DNA from: a cyanobiont of Ornithocercus magnificus
GTDB taxonomy: Bacteria; Cyanobacteriota; Cyanobacteriia; PCC-6307; Cyanobiaceae
Length of the DNA: 64,000 nucleotides
Reading direction: 5' to 3'
Assembly: GCA_007996965.1 (NCBI GenBank)
Contig: BIMP01000001.1
Coordinates: 558,001-622,000, forward strand
Made by a program: the position numbers and the translations under genes. Below are positions 49,261 to 61,446 of this stretch, one piece after another (position 1 is the first letter of the stretch; each line of letters starts with the position of its first letter). The notes under the pieces are model-generated. The model searched no databases. It was not told the origin of the DNA and saw only the letters and a program-made list of their open reading frames with translations.

Positions 49261-50340
49261 CTAAACGGTCACTGTGGCTCGGACAAATTCCGGAGTATCA
49301 AGAACACGCTGCAACCGTTTGTAGTCCTCGAGCACCTGGCCACAGCCGTTGACTACACAGAGCAGAGGATTTTCTGCTACGTGAGTGAAAATACCAGTTT
49401 CATGACTGATTCTATCACTGATACCTCGTACTAAGGCACCGCCACCAGCCAGCATGATACCGCGATCTACTATATCAGCAGCAAGTTCTGGTGGGGTGCG
49501 TTCGAGAGTGCGTTTAACTGCTTCAACAATTACATTGATGGGCTCTTTAATTGCCTCACGCAAGTCGCCTGCTCGGAGTTGAATCGTTCGTGGGAGTCCA
49601 GAGAGTAGATGTAGACCTCGTACATCTAGAACAGTTTGATCAAATTCGTCGTCAGGGTAAGCAGAGCCGATGCGGATCTTGATTTCCTCGGCAGTCCGCT
49701 CGCCAACTACAAGGTTATGGACTTTCTTGAGATATACACTAATTGCATCGCTGATCTCATCGCCAGCAACCCGCACAGACTCACTGAGAACAGTGCCTCC
49801 AAGGCTTAGCACAGCGACCTCAGTTGTACCACCGCCGATATCTACAATAATTGTGCCCACTGGCTCAGTGACGGGGAGACCAGCCCCGATCGCAGCCGCA
49901 ACAGGCTCATCAATGAGATGGACTTCGCGCGCACCTGCAAGTCCTGCCTCACGTACAGCACGACGCTCGACGCCAGTAACACCGCTAGGAATGCCAACCA
50001 CAAGGCGCGGTGCCATGATATCGCGACCCTCATTGCCTTTCTGAATGAAAGTTTTGAGCATTTGCTCCGCTGCGTCGAAGTCAGCAATAACCCCATCCCG
50101 GAGCGGCCGCACTGCGCGGATGTTGCCGGGAGTGCGACCGAGCATTAGTTTTGCTTCATCGCCAACAGCAAGGGGTACACCGCGTTCGAGGTCGATCGCT
50201 ACTACTGAAGGCTCCTGCAGCACTATACCGCGGCCGAAGACATAAATGACTGTGTTAGCCGTGCCGAGGTCGATCCCGATGTCGCGCGAAAACTGAAAGC
50301 GACGGAACAGCACAGCGCCTGAGTCGGATCGGCGAATCAT
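49261..50340 (-). CDS. mreB: Rod-shape determining actin-like protein
   Basis: MreB is the actin homologue that guides side-wall growth. Phosphate-1 motif: SRDIGIDLGTANTVIYV. Phosphate-2: TIIVDIGGGTTEVAVLSLGG. Adenosine motif: GIMLAGGGALVRGISDRI. 359 residues from the ATG at 50340. A GTG at 50313 would give the shorter LFRRFQFSRDIG start seen in relatives. It is the first gene of mreB-mreC-mreD and is divergent from ssb. Confidence 0.96.
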   Translation of the reverse strand: MIRRSDSGAVLFRRFQFSRDIGIDLGTANTVIYVFGRGIVLQEPSVVAIDLERGVPLAVGDEAKLMLGRTPGNIRAVRPLRDGVIADFDAAEQMLKTFIQKGNEGRDIMAPRLVVGIPSGVTGVERRAVREAGLAGAREVHLIDEPVAAAIGAGLPVTEPVGTIIVDIGGGTTEVAVLSLGGTVLSESVRVAGDEISDAISVYLKKVHNLVVGERTAEEIKIRIGSAYPDDEFDQTVLDVRGLHLLSGLPRTIQLRAGDLREAIKEPINVIVEAVKRTLERTPPELAADIVDRGIMLAGGGALVRGISDRISHETGIFTHVAENPLLCVVNGCGQVLEDYKRLQRVLDTPEFVRATVTV

Positions 50341-50474
50341 AGGTGCATAGCAGTACCACCCTAGCTATCCGCTGATCGTCATTAAGCTATGATTGGATTG
50401 GCTCCGAAGAGCCGCTAAGCGATTAGTTGTGAAGTATTGTCTACGGAGCTAGCCACAAGAAGAGTTAAAGAGTT

Positions 50475-50855
50475 ATGGGTATCAACTCTGTTACGCTTGT
50501 TGGACGGGCTGGTCGAGATCCTGATGTTCGTTACTTTGAGTCTGGTAGCGTCGTCGCTAACCTCACCATAGCTGTCAATCGGCTTAGTCGCGATGATGAG
50601 CCTGACTGGTTCAACTTAGAAATTTGGGGGAAGCAAGCTCAAGTGGCTGCTGACTATGTGCATAAAGGCTCCCTGCTAGGTATAACAGGCAGCTATAAAC
50701 TCGACCGCTGGGCTGACCGAAACAGTGGTGAGGAACGTGCAAAGCCTGTTATCCGCGTAGATAGACTGGAATTATTAGGGTCAAAACGCGAAAGCACTAC
50801 TGCTGCTATATCCGATTATGGCTCGCCAACTGCTGATGAGGGAGTACCTTTCTAA
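50475..50855 (+). CDS. ssb: Single-stranded DNA-binding protein
   Basis: The 126-residue OB-fold protein begins INSVTLVGRAGRDPDVRYFESG with the family VxLxGxxxxDPE-like start and SVVANLTIAVNR. W54-W60-like aromatic residues (DWFNLEIWGK) bind DNA. The acidic C-terminal tail ends VPF, the usual protein-interaction tip. ATG at 50475. It stands alone on the plus strand between mreB and a DedA gene. Confidence 0.93.
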   Translation: MGINSVTLVGRAGRDPDVRYFESGSVVANLTIAVNRLSRDDEPDWFNLEIWGKQAQVAADYVHKGSLLGITGSYKLDRWADRNSGEERAKPVIRVDRLELLGSKRESTTAAISDYGSPTADEGVPF

Positions 50856-50910
50856 ATCTAGAGACTTTTGCATTCCATGTATTATGGATATATGGCAAAT
50901 ATCGCTTCAC

Positions 50911-51567
50911 CTAGGAATCTATTCTCCGCTGCGAAATACGTCCCATAAACCAGATAGCAGCGGTAAGAAGTACAATCCCCAGTAATACCTTCACTATTTT
51001 CGAGACTGATCCAATCCAAAGTCCTAAGCTGCTATAACCCTCACCCAAAGTCATGCCAGCAACGGTTAGTAAAACAACCCAAATCAAGCTGCCGGCGGTA
51101 GTCCAGATCAAAAATGGCAGCAGGGCCATAAGCTCAATTCCTGCTGGGACGGAGATTAGAGTTCGGATACCAGGTATAAGTCGGCCCCAGAAGACTAAGG
51201 AAGTACCATAGCGTTTAAACCAACGATGGCTGCGTGTTAGTCCGTCTGGACCAACGCCGATCCAGCGACCATGACGGGAGATCCATAACGCAATACGCTC
51301 CTCATTAATCAGACGGCCAGCACCATACCAAAGCAAAGCGCCAAGGACAGTCCCCAGTAGACCAGCAAGTACAACAGGAACCAACTGTAGTTGGCCCTGC
51401 TGCACATAGAAGCCCCCAAGGGGCATTATTACTTCTGAGGGAATTGGTGGTAAGAGATTCTCTAGTAGCATTGCTGCAAAGATGGCTCCGTATCCAGCCC
51501 ATCGGTTGGCTTCAATGGATTGCCCAAGCCAGTTGGTCAGCTGTGAGAGGAAATCTGAAAGTTCCAT
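50911..51567 (-). CDS. DedA family membrane protein (VTT domain)
   Basis: The 218-residue protein has about five hydrophobic stretches. ENLLPPIPSEVIMPLGGFYV and FWGRLIPGIRTLISVPAGI are the DedA signatures. DedA proteins are implicated in lipid (undecaprenyl phosphate or phosphatidylethanolamine) recycling across the inner membrane; the cargo here is unknown. ATG at 51567, 62 bases from the ahcY stop, same strand. Confidence 0.9.
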   Translation of the reverse strand: MELSDFLSQLTNWLGQSIEANRWAGYGAIFAAMLLENLLPPIPSEVIMPLGGFYVQQGQLQLVPVVLAGLLGTVLGALLWYGAGRLINEERIALWISRHGRWIGVGPDGLTRSHRWFKRYGTSLVFWGRLIPGIRTLISVPAGIELMALLPFLIWTTAGSLIWVVLLTVAGMTLGEGYSSLGLWIGSVSKIVKVLLGIVLLTAAIWFMGRISQRRIDS

Positions 51568-51629
51568 TTCGCTGTGTTTGCAGTGAGTTTAATCCTTCCA
51601 CGAAACAAGCATAGTCTACGGACCAAAAA

Positions 51630-53060
51630 TTAATAGCGATAGTGATCAGGTTTGTAAGGACCTGCAATTGATACACCAATATAATTAGCTTGGTCCTGGC
51701 TTAGCTTAGTGAGCTTCACGCCAATCCTTTCTAAATGTAGTCGAGCAACCATCTCGTCAAGGTACTTAGGCAGCACATGGACCTGATTGGTGTACTGGTT
51801 GCCTTTCGTGAACAATTCAATCTGTGCTAGCACCTGGTTGGTAAATGAACTACTCATCACAAAACTGGGATGGCCTGTTGCACAGCCCAAGTTTACCAAA
51901 CGTCCCTCAGCAAGCAGAATAATCTGGTTGCCGCTAGGTAAGGTGATGTGGTCAACCTGAGGTTTGATGTTCTCCCACTTATATTGTCTTAATGAGGCAA
52001 CATCAATCTCATTATCAAAGTGACCTATGTTACAGACAATCGCTTCATTCTTCATCCGCAATAAGTGTTCGTAGCGGACTACTTTGTAATTGCCAGTAGC
52101 AGTTACAAATATGTCTATATCCTGCACAACATCGTCTAGGCATACAACCCTGTACCCTTCCATAGCTGCTTGCAGTGCGCAGATTGGATCTATTTCAGAC
52201 ACCATCACTGTGGCTCCCAAGCCACGGAGAGATTGTGCTGAGCCTTTCCCTACATCACCATAGCCCATTACTAGTGCGACTTTGCCAGCTACCATAACAT
52301 CGGTAGCGCGTTTAATCCCATCTACTAGAGACTCGCGGCAGCCATAAAGGTTGTCGAATTTGCTCTTGGTAACTGAGTCGTTCACATTAATAGCTGGAAA
52401 GGGCAGCTCATTAGCCCTCTGCATTTGGTAGAGGCGGGCTACACCAGTGGTGGTTTCTTCAGTGACACCCTGTATGGCATTCTTAGTACGGGAATAAAAA
52501 TTAGGATCTCTGCCTAGCCTTGTTCTGATTGAAGTGAAGAGTGCGGCCTCTTCTTCATTAGAGGGACTATCAAGCACAGAGATATCTCGCTCAGCTTTGC
52601 TGCCTAACATTATTAGCCCAGTAGCATCACCACCATCGTCGAGAATCATGTTTGGTGAGCCGCCATCACCCCACTCAAAGATGCGGTGAGTGTAGGCCCA
52701 GTATTCATCAAGTGTTTCTCCCTTAGCAGCAAAGATTGGTATGCCTCTAGCTGCAATAGCGGCAGCGGCATGATCTTGCGTGGAGAAGATATTACAAGAT
52801 GCCCAACGCACATCAGCGCCGAGTGCTACTAGCGTCTCAATCAAAACGCCAGTTTGGACTGTCATGTGTAGTGAACCTGCTATGCGTGCTCCTTTAAGCG
52901 GCTGCTCGGCAGCGTACTTCTCACGGAGGGTCATTAGTCCGGGCATCTCTGTCTCAGCAATAGCCAACTCCTTACGGCCAAACTCAGCTTGGCTAATGTC
53001 TGCGATGGCGAAGTTCTGTACGACTTGAAGATCAGTCGCCACTGTGGGTTCTGCCGCCAT
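51630..53060 (-). CDS. ahcY: Adenosylhomocysteinase
   Basis: The enzyme splits S-adenosylhomocysteine into adenosine and homocysteine, relieving inhibition of methyltransferases. NAD-binding part: [27 protein letters not shown]. Substrate block: [13 protein letters not shown]. The C-terminus PDHYRY is conserved. With the ATG at 53060 ([15 protein letters not shown]) it has 476 residues. A longer frame to 53180 is unlikely. The start overlaps the tsaE frame on the other strand. Confidence 0.97.
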   Translation of the reverse strand: MAAEPTVATDLQVVQNFAIADISQAEFGRKELAIAETEMPGLMTLREKYAAEQPLKGARIAGSLHMTVQTGVLIETLVALGADVRWASCNIFSTQDHAAAAIAARGIPIFAAKGETLDEYWAYTHRIFEWGDGGSPNMILDDGGDATGLIMLGSKAERDISVLDSPSNEEEAALFTSIRTRLGRDPNFYSRTKNAIQGVTEETTTGVARLYQMQRANELPFPAINVNDSVTKSKFDNLYGCRESLVDGIKRATDVMVAGKVALVMGYGDVGKGSAQSLRGLGATVMVSEIDPICALQAAMEGYRVVCLDDVVQDIDIFVTATGNYKVVRYEHLLRMKNEAIVCNIGHFDNEIDVASLRQYKWENIKPQVDHITLPSGNQIILLAEGRLVNLGCATGHPSFVMSSSFTNQVLAQIELFTKGNQYTNQVHVLPKYLDEMVARLHLERIGVKLTKLSQDQANYIGVSIAGPYKPDHYRY

Positions 53061-53085
53061 AGTTCTAGAGAGATTCCTGGGGGAT

Positions 53086-53601
53086 GTGGACAAAAGTCTT
53101 CGCAGAGACACCAAGGCTTTGAGCCCGTGTGTATCGCAATCTACAGATGAAGGATGGGTCCTCGATGATTTAGCCTCCACCTACGCTTTGGGCCGAGAGC
53201 TTGCGCATAGGCTAACAGCACCAGACTTGCTATTACTGCAAGGCCCACTTGGTGTTGGCAAGACTTCCTTGGTACAAGGCTTGGCAAGAGCTCTAGGAAT
53301 CATGGAGCCGATAACAAGCCCAACGTTCGCACTAGCACAGCACTACTCACAGGGCAAGCCACCGTTAGTACACCTTGATTTGTACCGCTTGGACCATCAA
53401 CCAGCCGCAGACGATCTACTTCTGCAGGAAGAGGAAGAGGCTCGATCTATCAATGCACTAGTAGTGGTGGAGTGGCCTGAAAGATTATCTTTAGCCTTAG
53501 GTCTTGGCGACGCTTGGCATCTGCAACTCACATATCATCCTAGTGGTGGGCGGCTAGCACAACTACATATGCCGGACGCGTCTAGGAAATTCCTAACGTG
53601 A
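53086..53601 (+). CDS. tsaE: tRNA threonylcarbamoyladenosine biosynthesis ATPase
   Basis: TsaE is a P-loop ATPase needed for the t6A modification of tRNAs reading ANN codons. Walker [20 protein letters not shown]. The [11 protein letters not shown] and HLDLYRLDH blocks match. 171 residues with the GTG at 53086; a GTG at 53044 would overlap the ahcY start and is less likely. Its 3' end overlaps the PfkB gene by 67 bases in convergent orientation. Confidence 0.9.
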   Translation: MDKSLRRDTKALSPCVSQSTDEGWVLDDLASTYALGRELAHRLTAPDLLLLQGPLGVGKTSLVQGLARALGIMEPITSPTFALAQHYSQGKPPLVHLDLYRLDHQPAADDLLLQEEEEARSINALVVVEWPERLSLALGLGDAWHLQLTYHPSGGRLAQLHMPDASRKFLT

Positions 53602-54602
53602 GACTGAAAAGGTTGTGGATCAATTCCTCCCGGACCACTACATACTAGAGCTCCACAAGCGGCAGCATAATGGATGACAGCTTCCACCTGATCTCTGCGC
53701 AGCGATGGCATATCTTGCTTCAAACGAGTCAATATAGTGAGCTGATGTAGGAGACCAGCCATAAAAGCATCTCCAGCTCCGGTAGTATCGATTATGTGAC
53801 GCGGTGCTGTAATGTCTGTCATACCTTGGAAGAGTCCAAGCTTCCAGCGCACTGGCCTTTCACCATTAGTGATAACAACGTCAGGCTGTTGCGGCAAGGA
53901 GTTAGAGATGATTCTAGGATTATCAGTCCCGCACAACCAGATTGCTTCCTCCTTTGTCAGCTTCAGAAGAGAAACAGCCTTCAACAAAAGCTGAATTTTC
54001 TTTAGGGCTACAATATCTGGACCGGCATTTGGGTCGTGCTCTGCATCCCAAAAAGTAGGACGCCAATTAACATCCAGTGCAATGGGAAGGTTAGCCATAA
54101 CAGCTTGCTCGACACACCAGCAAAGTGTTTTGGCTGTTTCTAGTGAGGCTAAAGAGATAGTACCTACTAGTAGCCAGTGGGCCCCAGAAGCTAGGTTAGG
54201 CCAGAAAGGCTGAAGTGCGCTCAGGCTAAGAGCCTGATCAGAGAATCCTGCACCACAGTCGCCAACAAAACCCTGGAAAACTCTCTCGCCATTAGTATGG
54301 CGACGTACCAATACGATACGACTGGGGCGAGTAGCATCGTACTGTAGAGCTTCTAAGTTGACCCCCCGCTCAGCAAACAGTCTGCGAAATCTGACTGCAG
54401 TTTTATCTTCGCCAAGACGTCCGATGAAAGCTGCGGTTGTGCCAAGGCGGGCTAAGCCACAGGCAACATTAGCCGGTGCTCCGCCAAGCCAGTCTTCAGC
54501 ACTTCGGTCAAACGCAGGGTCACTACCAGGCGACCCGAGACGATCAATTAACGCCTCACCGAGACAAAGCACCTGTGGTGCCTGAGAGATGATAGATTGC
54601 AT
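53535..54602 (-). CDS. PfkB-family carbohydrate kinase (fructokinase-like)
   Basis: Opening VLCLGEALIDRLG and WLGGAPANVACGLARLG are the PfkB sugar-binding blocks. DTTGAGDAFMAGLLH near residue 280 holds the catalytic Asp and the anion hole. PfkB enzymes phosphorylate fructose or other sugars with ATP. Specificity is not certain from sequence. 355 residues. The last 67 bases overlap the tsaE end on the other strand. Confidence 0.88.
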   Translation of the reverse strand: MQSIISQAPQVLCLGEALIDRLGSPGSDPAFDRSAEDWLGGAPANVACGLARLGTTAAFIGRLGEDKTAVRFRRLFAERGVNLEALQYDATRPSRIVLVRRHTNGERVFQGFVGDCGAGFSDQALSLSALQPFWPNLASGAHWLLVGTISLASLETAKTLCWCVEQAVMANLPIALDVNWRPTFWDAEHDPNAGPDIVALKKIQLLLKAVSLLKLTKEEAIWLCGTDNPRIISNSLPQQPDVVITNGERPVRWKLGLFQGMTDITAPRHIIDTTGAGDAFMAGLLHQLTILTRLKQDMPSLRRDQVEAVIHYAAACGALVCSGPGGIDPQPFQSHVRNFLDASGICSCASRPPLG

Positions 54603-54662
54603 TTGCTTTGAGTGAGATTTTTCTATAAACTGACATATTAAGTCTACCGTTATCTTGACAAT

Positions 54663-55208
54663 TTAGGTAAATTTATTGCTGCCCTCTTTATTACTTTTTA
54701 GGTATATGTGCAGTGCATTAATCATATGAATGCTTGCTGCTGGGAACGGGTATAATAGTAGACTCCCTACTTTTACCCAGCGCACCTGCTGACTCACTAG
54801 TGGCTTGGCCTCGCCACCGATATGGTTGCAGAGATGTACTGAGAAGCTTAATTGCCTATAGCCATAGGTGTGATCTAGGCTGATTAGCTGTTTCCCAACT
54901 TTTACTTCTAAACCTACCTCTTCACGTAGTTCACGAGCTATACATTCCTCAATAGTTTCCCCTGGTACTTGTTTACCGCCTGGAAACTCCCAGAGATCAC
55001 CTAAGGAGTCCCTTGGTAGACGTTGAGCAATTAGCACATGACCATGTTTGTTAAGTATTATGCCCACACCTATTGAATGTGACATGTAGTCCTTGCCAGG
55101 ATTGTCCACTAACATACTAAATGCCATCGCTACAATTAGTGTATTACTTTCGGGCAAAGGTCTTGCGGATCGATCAGTATTAGTCCGGATTTTTAGGATC
55201 TTTTCCAA
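54663..55208 (-). CDS. mutT: NUDIX hydrolase, MutT-like
   Basis: The NUDIX box is complete: GGKQVPGETIEECIARELREEVG (GX5EX7REUXEEXGU). MutT clears 8-oxo-dGTP to prevent A-C errors. The start may be the ATG at 55208 or the ATG at 55085 (MSHSIGVGIIL); the latter fits MutT better. The 41 extra residues of the long form are not family-typical. It ends 60 bases before the PfkB start, same strand. Confidence 0.8.
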   Translation of the reverse strand: MEKILKIRTNTDRSARPLPESNTLIVAMAFSMLVDNPGKDYMSHSIGVGIILNKHGHVLIAQRLPRDSLGDLWEFPGGKQVPGETIEECIARELREEVGLEVKVGKQLISLDHTYGYRQLSFSVHLCNHIGGEAKPLVSQQVRWVKVGSLLLYPFPAASIHMINALHIYLKSNKEGSNKFT

Positions 55209-55781
55209 ATTAAAAACTAGTAGGCAAGGCTAGGTGGAAGAGCCTGTATTTTTGTCAAGAGTTGCTGTAGCCATAAATTGTGTATAATTTTATAGAATAT
55301 TGAATATATCGTTTTCACAATTAATGGTTAAGACTAGGATTACTGAAGGCTTATTGCTGCCAGCTTAGCTAGTCACAGGTAAATACATACTATAGCAAGG
55401 CTAGACTCTAGTCAGCTTAAAAATATTAAATTCCTGACATATCATGTGGGCAGTTCCTTAGAACTTTTTATTAGCGTTCTGTTACTCCACTTGCAGTCAG
55501 GTAACCACTTATAGTTAGGTTAGGTTAACGGCTTTATCGGAAGGGTTTGAACAAAAATCGCATTATGATACCCTATTCTACATGCTTTGGCTGATGTGTA
55601 GTATAATTGTATTGGGCACTAAATTACAGTAAGCATTGGGTAACTTAATTAAAAGTATTGTTGATTGGTGGGTCTTGGTATTCTTAACTGTTATATTGTT
55701 ATAGGGTGTATGTGGCCGTGCAAATTACGATTATGTGTGCATGTTTATAGCTTGCTTATTAAAGATATAGGTAGTGATTAC
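55209..55781. other. AT-rich intergenic region, no gene seen
   Basis: 573 bases, the longest gene-free stretch here. It is very AT-rich with many TAA and TATA stretches. No coding frame longer than about 30 residues, and no tRNA. It lies downstream of the sigma-factor gene and upstream of mutT. Confidence 0.5.
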
Positions 55782-56789
55782 TCAGCAGACAACATAAGCC
55801 TCGACTGCGTCGCTCAGGCGTCGCAGACCAGCTAATCCATCACGCTCTAGGTTGCGCACACGGTCGCGACTCATACCAAGAACACGACCGATCCCAGTGA
55901 GGCTCATTGGCTCCTCGCCATCCATTCCATAACGCATTCGCAGCACACGTCCTTGCAGGTCTGGTAGTTGCTCTAGTAGACCTCGCAGGTCTCCCTTCAT
56001 ACACTCTGCTTCTACTTGTTCGCCTGGAAGCTCATTCTCTCCCGCTAGCAATTCTAGCAACTCTGTGTCATCTCCATCTCCAACCTTCATCTCCAGGCTT
56101 ACCGGCTGACGAGCACGACACATCAGCTCTTTCACTTCTTCCTCTGGCAATTCTACGAATGTTGCTAGTTCTGTTACCGTTGGCGTCCGGCCTAGGTCCT
56201 GGCTTAACTCACGCTGGCCCTTCTTTAGCTTGTTCAGCATCTCTGTAATATGAATTGGCAAACGGATGGTTCGGCTCTTCTCGGCAATTGCTCGAGTAAT
56301 TCCTTGGCGAATCCACCAATATGCATATGTACTGAACTTATATCCTCTTGTCGGGTCAAACTTTTCTACGCCGCGCACCAAACCTATTGTTCCTTCTTGC
56401 ACTAAGTCTAGTAGCTCTATATTTCGCTTTGTATATTTTTTTGCTACGCTCACTACCAGCCGTAGGTTAGCAGCCACCATACGCTCTTTAGCTCTGCGAC
56501 CACTCTGCAGTTTTCGTTTCAACTGCATGATGCTCATCCCAGCTGCTAAAGCTACTTCCTCACGGCTTGGTTCACAGGCTTTCCGCTCCCTTAACTCTGC
56601 CTCTAGCGCCTCTAGGTCCATAAGTTCCTGAACCTGGCGGCCTAGCGTGATTTCTTGCTCATGTGTCAGTAAAGGCACCCGACCAATATCGCGCAGGTAT
56701 GAGCGCACCAGGTCAACATCAGTACTATTGGGGCGACCGGATGAAACAGCCACGGAAGCACGCTTGCTGGAGGAGGGAGCAGCAACCAT
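55782..56789 (-). CDS. RNA polymerase sigma factor, group 2
   Basis: Region 1.2/2: [24 protein letters not shown] and [59 protein letters not shown] (2.1-2.4). Region 3: [27 protein letters not shown]. Region 4: [31 protein letters not shown]. The long N-terminal region of SigA is missing, so it is a group 2 sigma. From the ATG at 56789, 335 residues. Group 2 sigmas in cyanobacteria respond to stress, light or nutrient. The one meant here is not resolved. Confidence 0.9.
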   Translation of the reverse strand: MVAAPSSSKRASVAVSSGRPNSTDVDLVRSYLRDIGRVPLLTHEQEITLGRQVQELMDLEALEAELRERKACEPSREEVALAAGMSIMQLKRKLQSGRRAKERMVAANLRLVVSVAKKYTKRNIELLDLVQEGTIGLVRGVEKFDPTRGYKFSTYAYWWIRQGITRAIAEKSRTIRLPIHITEMLNKLKKGQRELSQDLGRTPTVTELATFVELPEEEVKELMCRARQPVSLEMKVGDGDDTELLELLAGENELPGEQVEAECMKGDLRGLLEQLPDLQGRVLRMRYGMDGEEPMSLTGIGRVLGMSRDRVRNLERDGLAGLRRLSDAVEAYVVC

Positions 56790-56868
56790 CACGACAACTT
56801 TGCGATGTGTAAAGCGTAACTCCTGAAGAACTGTGAACAACCTCTCAGGAAGGTGGGAGCAGCAGCAT

Positions 56869-58326
56869 TTAAGTAGAAATGCTTAAAAAGCGCACTTGTA
56901 AGAGCTGGGGCAGTACTTGCAGAAGCCAGTTGGCTGTGCGGAGATAGATCAGTGTCCCAATCACATCTGTCACTGTGGTGATGAAAGGCGTGGACATTAG
57001 TGCAGGGTCAAAACCCATATGGTCAAACAACAGTGGGAAAGCAGCCCCTGTTGTTGCAGCCAAGGTGGTTATAGCCAGCAGACTGATGCCTACAGATAGA
57101 GCTACAAGTGCACTATCACAACGCCACCAGGCAAATGGAAGAACCAACAAGACCATTAGAAGGCCTAATAAAAGCCCAGAGAGAGCCTCGCGGGCAATAG
57201 CCCGCAGTGGCCCAAGTGCTGCGATACTTTGTGTGCTCAAGCCACGAATAACCACAGTAGAGCTTTGAGCACCGACATTGCCCCCAGTACCTGCCAGTAG
57301 AGGGATGAATGCTGCCAACAAAACTGCCTGCTTCAGTACGTCCTCGTTGACGGTAATAATCTCAGAGGTAAAGAGACTAGCTACTAATAGCACAGCTAGC
57401 CAAGTAACTCTGCGACGAGCAACTGTGAACAAGCTGCTGACAAAGTAGTCATCGTCATCACCGGCTTGCACAGCACCAGCTGCATAGAGATCACGAGTAG
57501 CTTCTTGCTCAATTACATCAATAACATCATCGACAGTGACAATTCCCACTAGTCTTTTCTCAAAGTCCACCACTGGAACAGCCAGAAAATCATAGCGCTG
57601 GATTGCTCGTGCTACTTCTTCCTGATTAGCATCAGTACGCACACTTACTACATCAGTAGTCATTACATCAGCAATCACAGACTCCAGATCAGTTGTAACC
57701 AGATCACGCAGGGACAGGATCCCGGTGAGCCTGCGCTCAGCATCTGTTACGTAGAGGCTATAAACAGTTTCAGTATCGCGAGCACGGCGACGTACGATAG
57801 TCAGAGCTTGAGCTGCTGAGTGAAACTCTTTAAGGTCAATAAACTCAGTTGTCATGAGGCGCCCGGCTGTTTCAGGTGCATAGCCAAGTAGTTGCGCTGT
57901 GACACAGCGCTCAGCCGGACTGAGCTCAGCCAACAACCGCCAGACAACTTTAGCTGGCAACTCGTCGAGCAGACGTACTCGATCGTCAGGAGACATTTGC
58001 TCAACAACCTTCAGCACTTCACCAGAGCGCAACCTCTCTAATAAGCTCTGCTGGACTGAGGGCTCGAGATATTCGTAGACACTGATTGCTTCATCCTTAC
58101 TGAGTAGACGGAAAGCAAGTGCCTGCATGACACGCGGTAACCGACCGATAGCTTCAGCAATGTCTACCGGCTGGAGCGGTTTTAGAAGGAGCTTGACAGC
58201 ATCATAGTTGCTCACTGCCAGCATTTCCTGTAGTTGCTGAGCAATGGAGTCGGCTAGATCACCACTGCCAATGCCGCTAGCTGCTGTCGTCGTGGATATG
58301 GACGATGCCCTGCTTGCCTCGTCCAT
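56869..58326 (-). CDS. mgtE: Magnesium transporter
   Basis: Residues 1-150 form the N (superhelical) domain (PVDIAEAIGRLP). Residues 150-280 hold two CBS domains (FLAVPVVDFEKRLVGIVTVDDVIDVI). The rest has five membrane helices with the pore motif PLLAGTGGNVGAQSSTVVIRGLS and FDHMGFDPALMSTPFITTVTDVIG. MgtE takes up Mg2+ and closes when cytosolic Mg2+ is high. 485 residues. ATG at 58326. Confidence 0.95.
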   Translation of the reverse strand: MDEASRASSISTTTAASGIGSGDLADSIAQQLQEMLAVSNYDAVKLLLKPLQPVDIAEAIGRLPRVMQALAFRLLSKDEAISVYEYLEPSVQQSLLERLRSGEVLKVVEQMSPDDRVRLLDELPAKVVWRLLAELSPAERCVTAQLLGYAPETAGRLMTTEFIDLKEFHSAAQALTIVRRRARDTETVYSLYVTDAERRLTGILSLRDLVTTDLESVIADVMTTDVVSVRTDANQEEVARAIQRYDFLAVPVVDFEKRLVGIVTVDDVIDVIEQEATRDLYAAGAVQAGDDDDYFVSSLFTVARRRVTWLAVLLVASLFTSEIITVNEDVLKQAVLLAAFIPLLAGTGGNVGAQSSTVVIRGLSTQSIAALGPLRAIAREALSGLLLGLLMVLLVLPFAWWRCDSALVALSVGISLLAITTLAATTGAAFPLLFDHMGFDPALMSTPFITTVTDVIGTLIYLRTANWLLQVLPQLLQVRFLSIST

Positions 58327-58400
58327 CGGCTGACGTTAGGGCTTGCATACTGTATTGCCAATTCCAGTCGCTAATGTCGACACGCTAGTGATTTGAAGGT

Positions 58401-58880
58401 ATGACCATCTCAGTGACTGATGTGAAGGTACGTACATCCAAAGGCGGCGAGAAAAGCTTGGGTGACTATTCAGGTGAAGTGCTGCTGATCGTGAACGTAG
58501 CTAGCCGCTGCGGCTTTACCCCCCAATATGCTGGTTTGCAGGAGCTACAGAACACCTATGGCTCAAAGGGGCTCAAGGTTCTTGGTTTTCCCTGTAATGA
58601 TTTTGGTGCGCAGGAGCCTGGTACTCTCGAAGAGATACGCAGTTTTTGCTCCACTACTTACGGAGTTGACTTTGAGTTGTTTGACAAGGTACATGCAAAG
58701 GGTACTACTACTGAGCCCTACACTACACTTAACCGCACTGAACCAGCTGGGGATGTAGCCTGGAATTTCGAAAAGTTTTTAGTAGGCCGAGATGGAACAG
58801 TAATAGCACGCTACAAGAGCGATGTTAAACCTGATGATGTTAGTTTTAAGTCTGCAATCGAGCTGGCGATAGCTGCTTGA
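58401..58880 (+). CDS. gpx: Glutathione peroxidase (Cys type)
   Basis: NVASRCGFTPQYAGLQ has the peroxidatic Cys where selenoproteins carry Sec. CNDFGAQEPG and WNFEKFLV hold the Gln and Trp of the active site. The 159-residue length is normal. In cyanobacteria such enzymes usually use NADPH or thioredoxin to reduce lipid peroxides. ATG at 58401, divergent from mgtE. Confidence 0.93.
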   Translation: MTISVTDVKVRTSKGGEKSLGDYSGEVLLIVNVASRCGFTPQYAGLQELQNTYGSKGLKVLGFPCNDFGAQEPGTLEEIRSFCSTTYGVDFELFDKVHAKGTTTEPYTTLNRTEPAGDVAWNFEKFLVGRDGTVIARYKSDVKPDDVSFKSAIELAIAA

Positions 58881-59326
58881 GCCACTAATGAGTTGTATTT
58901 TTAGTACTTACACAGTCTAAATGTCTAGCATTTGGGGTGCAGAATCTGAGCTGAGCCATAGACATAAAATTAACCAAGCCAGGATATTGGTCCGCGCCGT
59001 AAGTAAATTATCTAAAGTGCGCGGCAACCTCCCCCACTATCCCACTCACTAGTATCTCCATTGAGAATTTAACTATCCGAAATATACATACTAACATCCT
59101 GCCGAAACGTGTATAACCTGAATTTAGAACAAGTATTTCAACGAATAAGGTATAGACTTTGCTGCCAAGCAAAGATTTATGATAGCGATTACAGTGTCGC
59201 TCTGCAAACCCTAAGCTTTTGTTCTCCTAGCTGACGTTGGTCATTACCAATATGGGCAGAACTTATCCATTCCATATACTGTGACTCAGTCCGGCGACAA
59301 GCCAAAAGCATAACATCCCATAGAAT
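58881..59326. other. Intergenic region, no gene seen
   Basis: 446 bases between convergent gpx and gyrB. In memory, related genomes have crcB-type genes near gyrB. I looked for crcB motifs here and found none. No tRNA. It could be a decayed gene, but nothing supports that directly. Confidence 0.4.
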
Positions 59327-61351
<2,025 letters not shown>

Positions 61352-61446
61352 TCAGCTGAATTAGAATCTACTACCAACAAGCTAGAGGAGTTCCCAAAAG
61401 TCTCTGGCTTACCACTTTAGCTGGGGTGCATTCTAACTAACCTTTG

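Noticed and set aside
53061-53180. 40-residue N-terminal extension of ahcY
   Set aside because: Not family-like. The ATG at 53060 gives the normal start, and the extension overlaps tsaE.
55907-56248. 113-residue Leu-rich plus-strand frame
   Set aside because: Antisense shadow of the sigma-factor gene.
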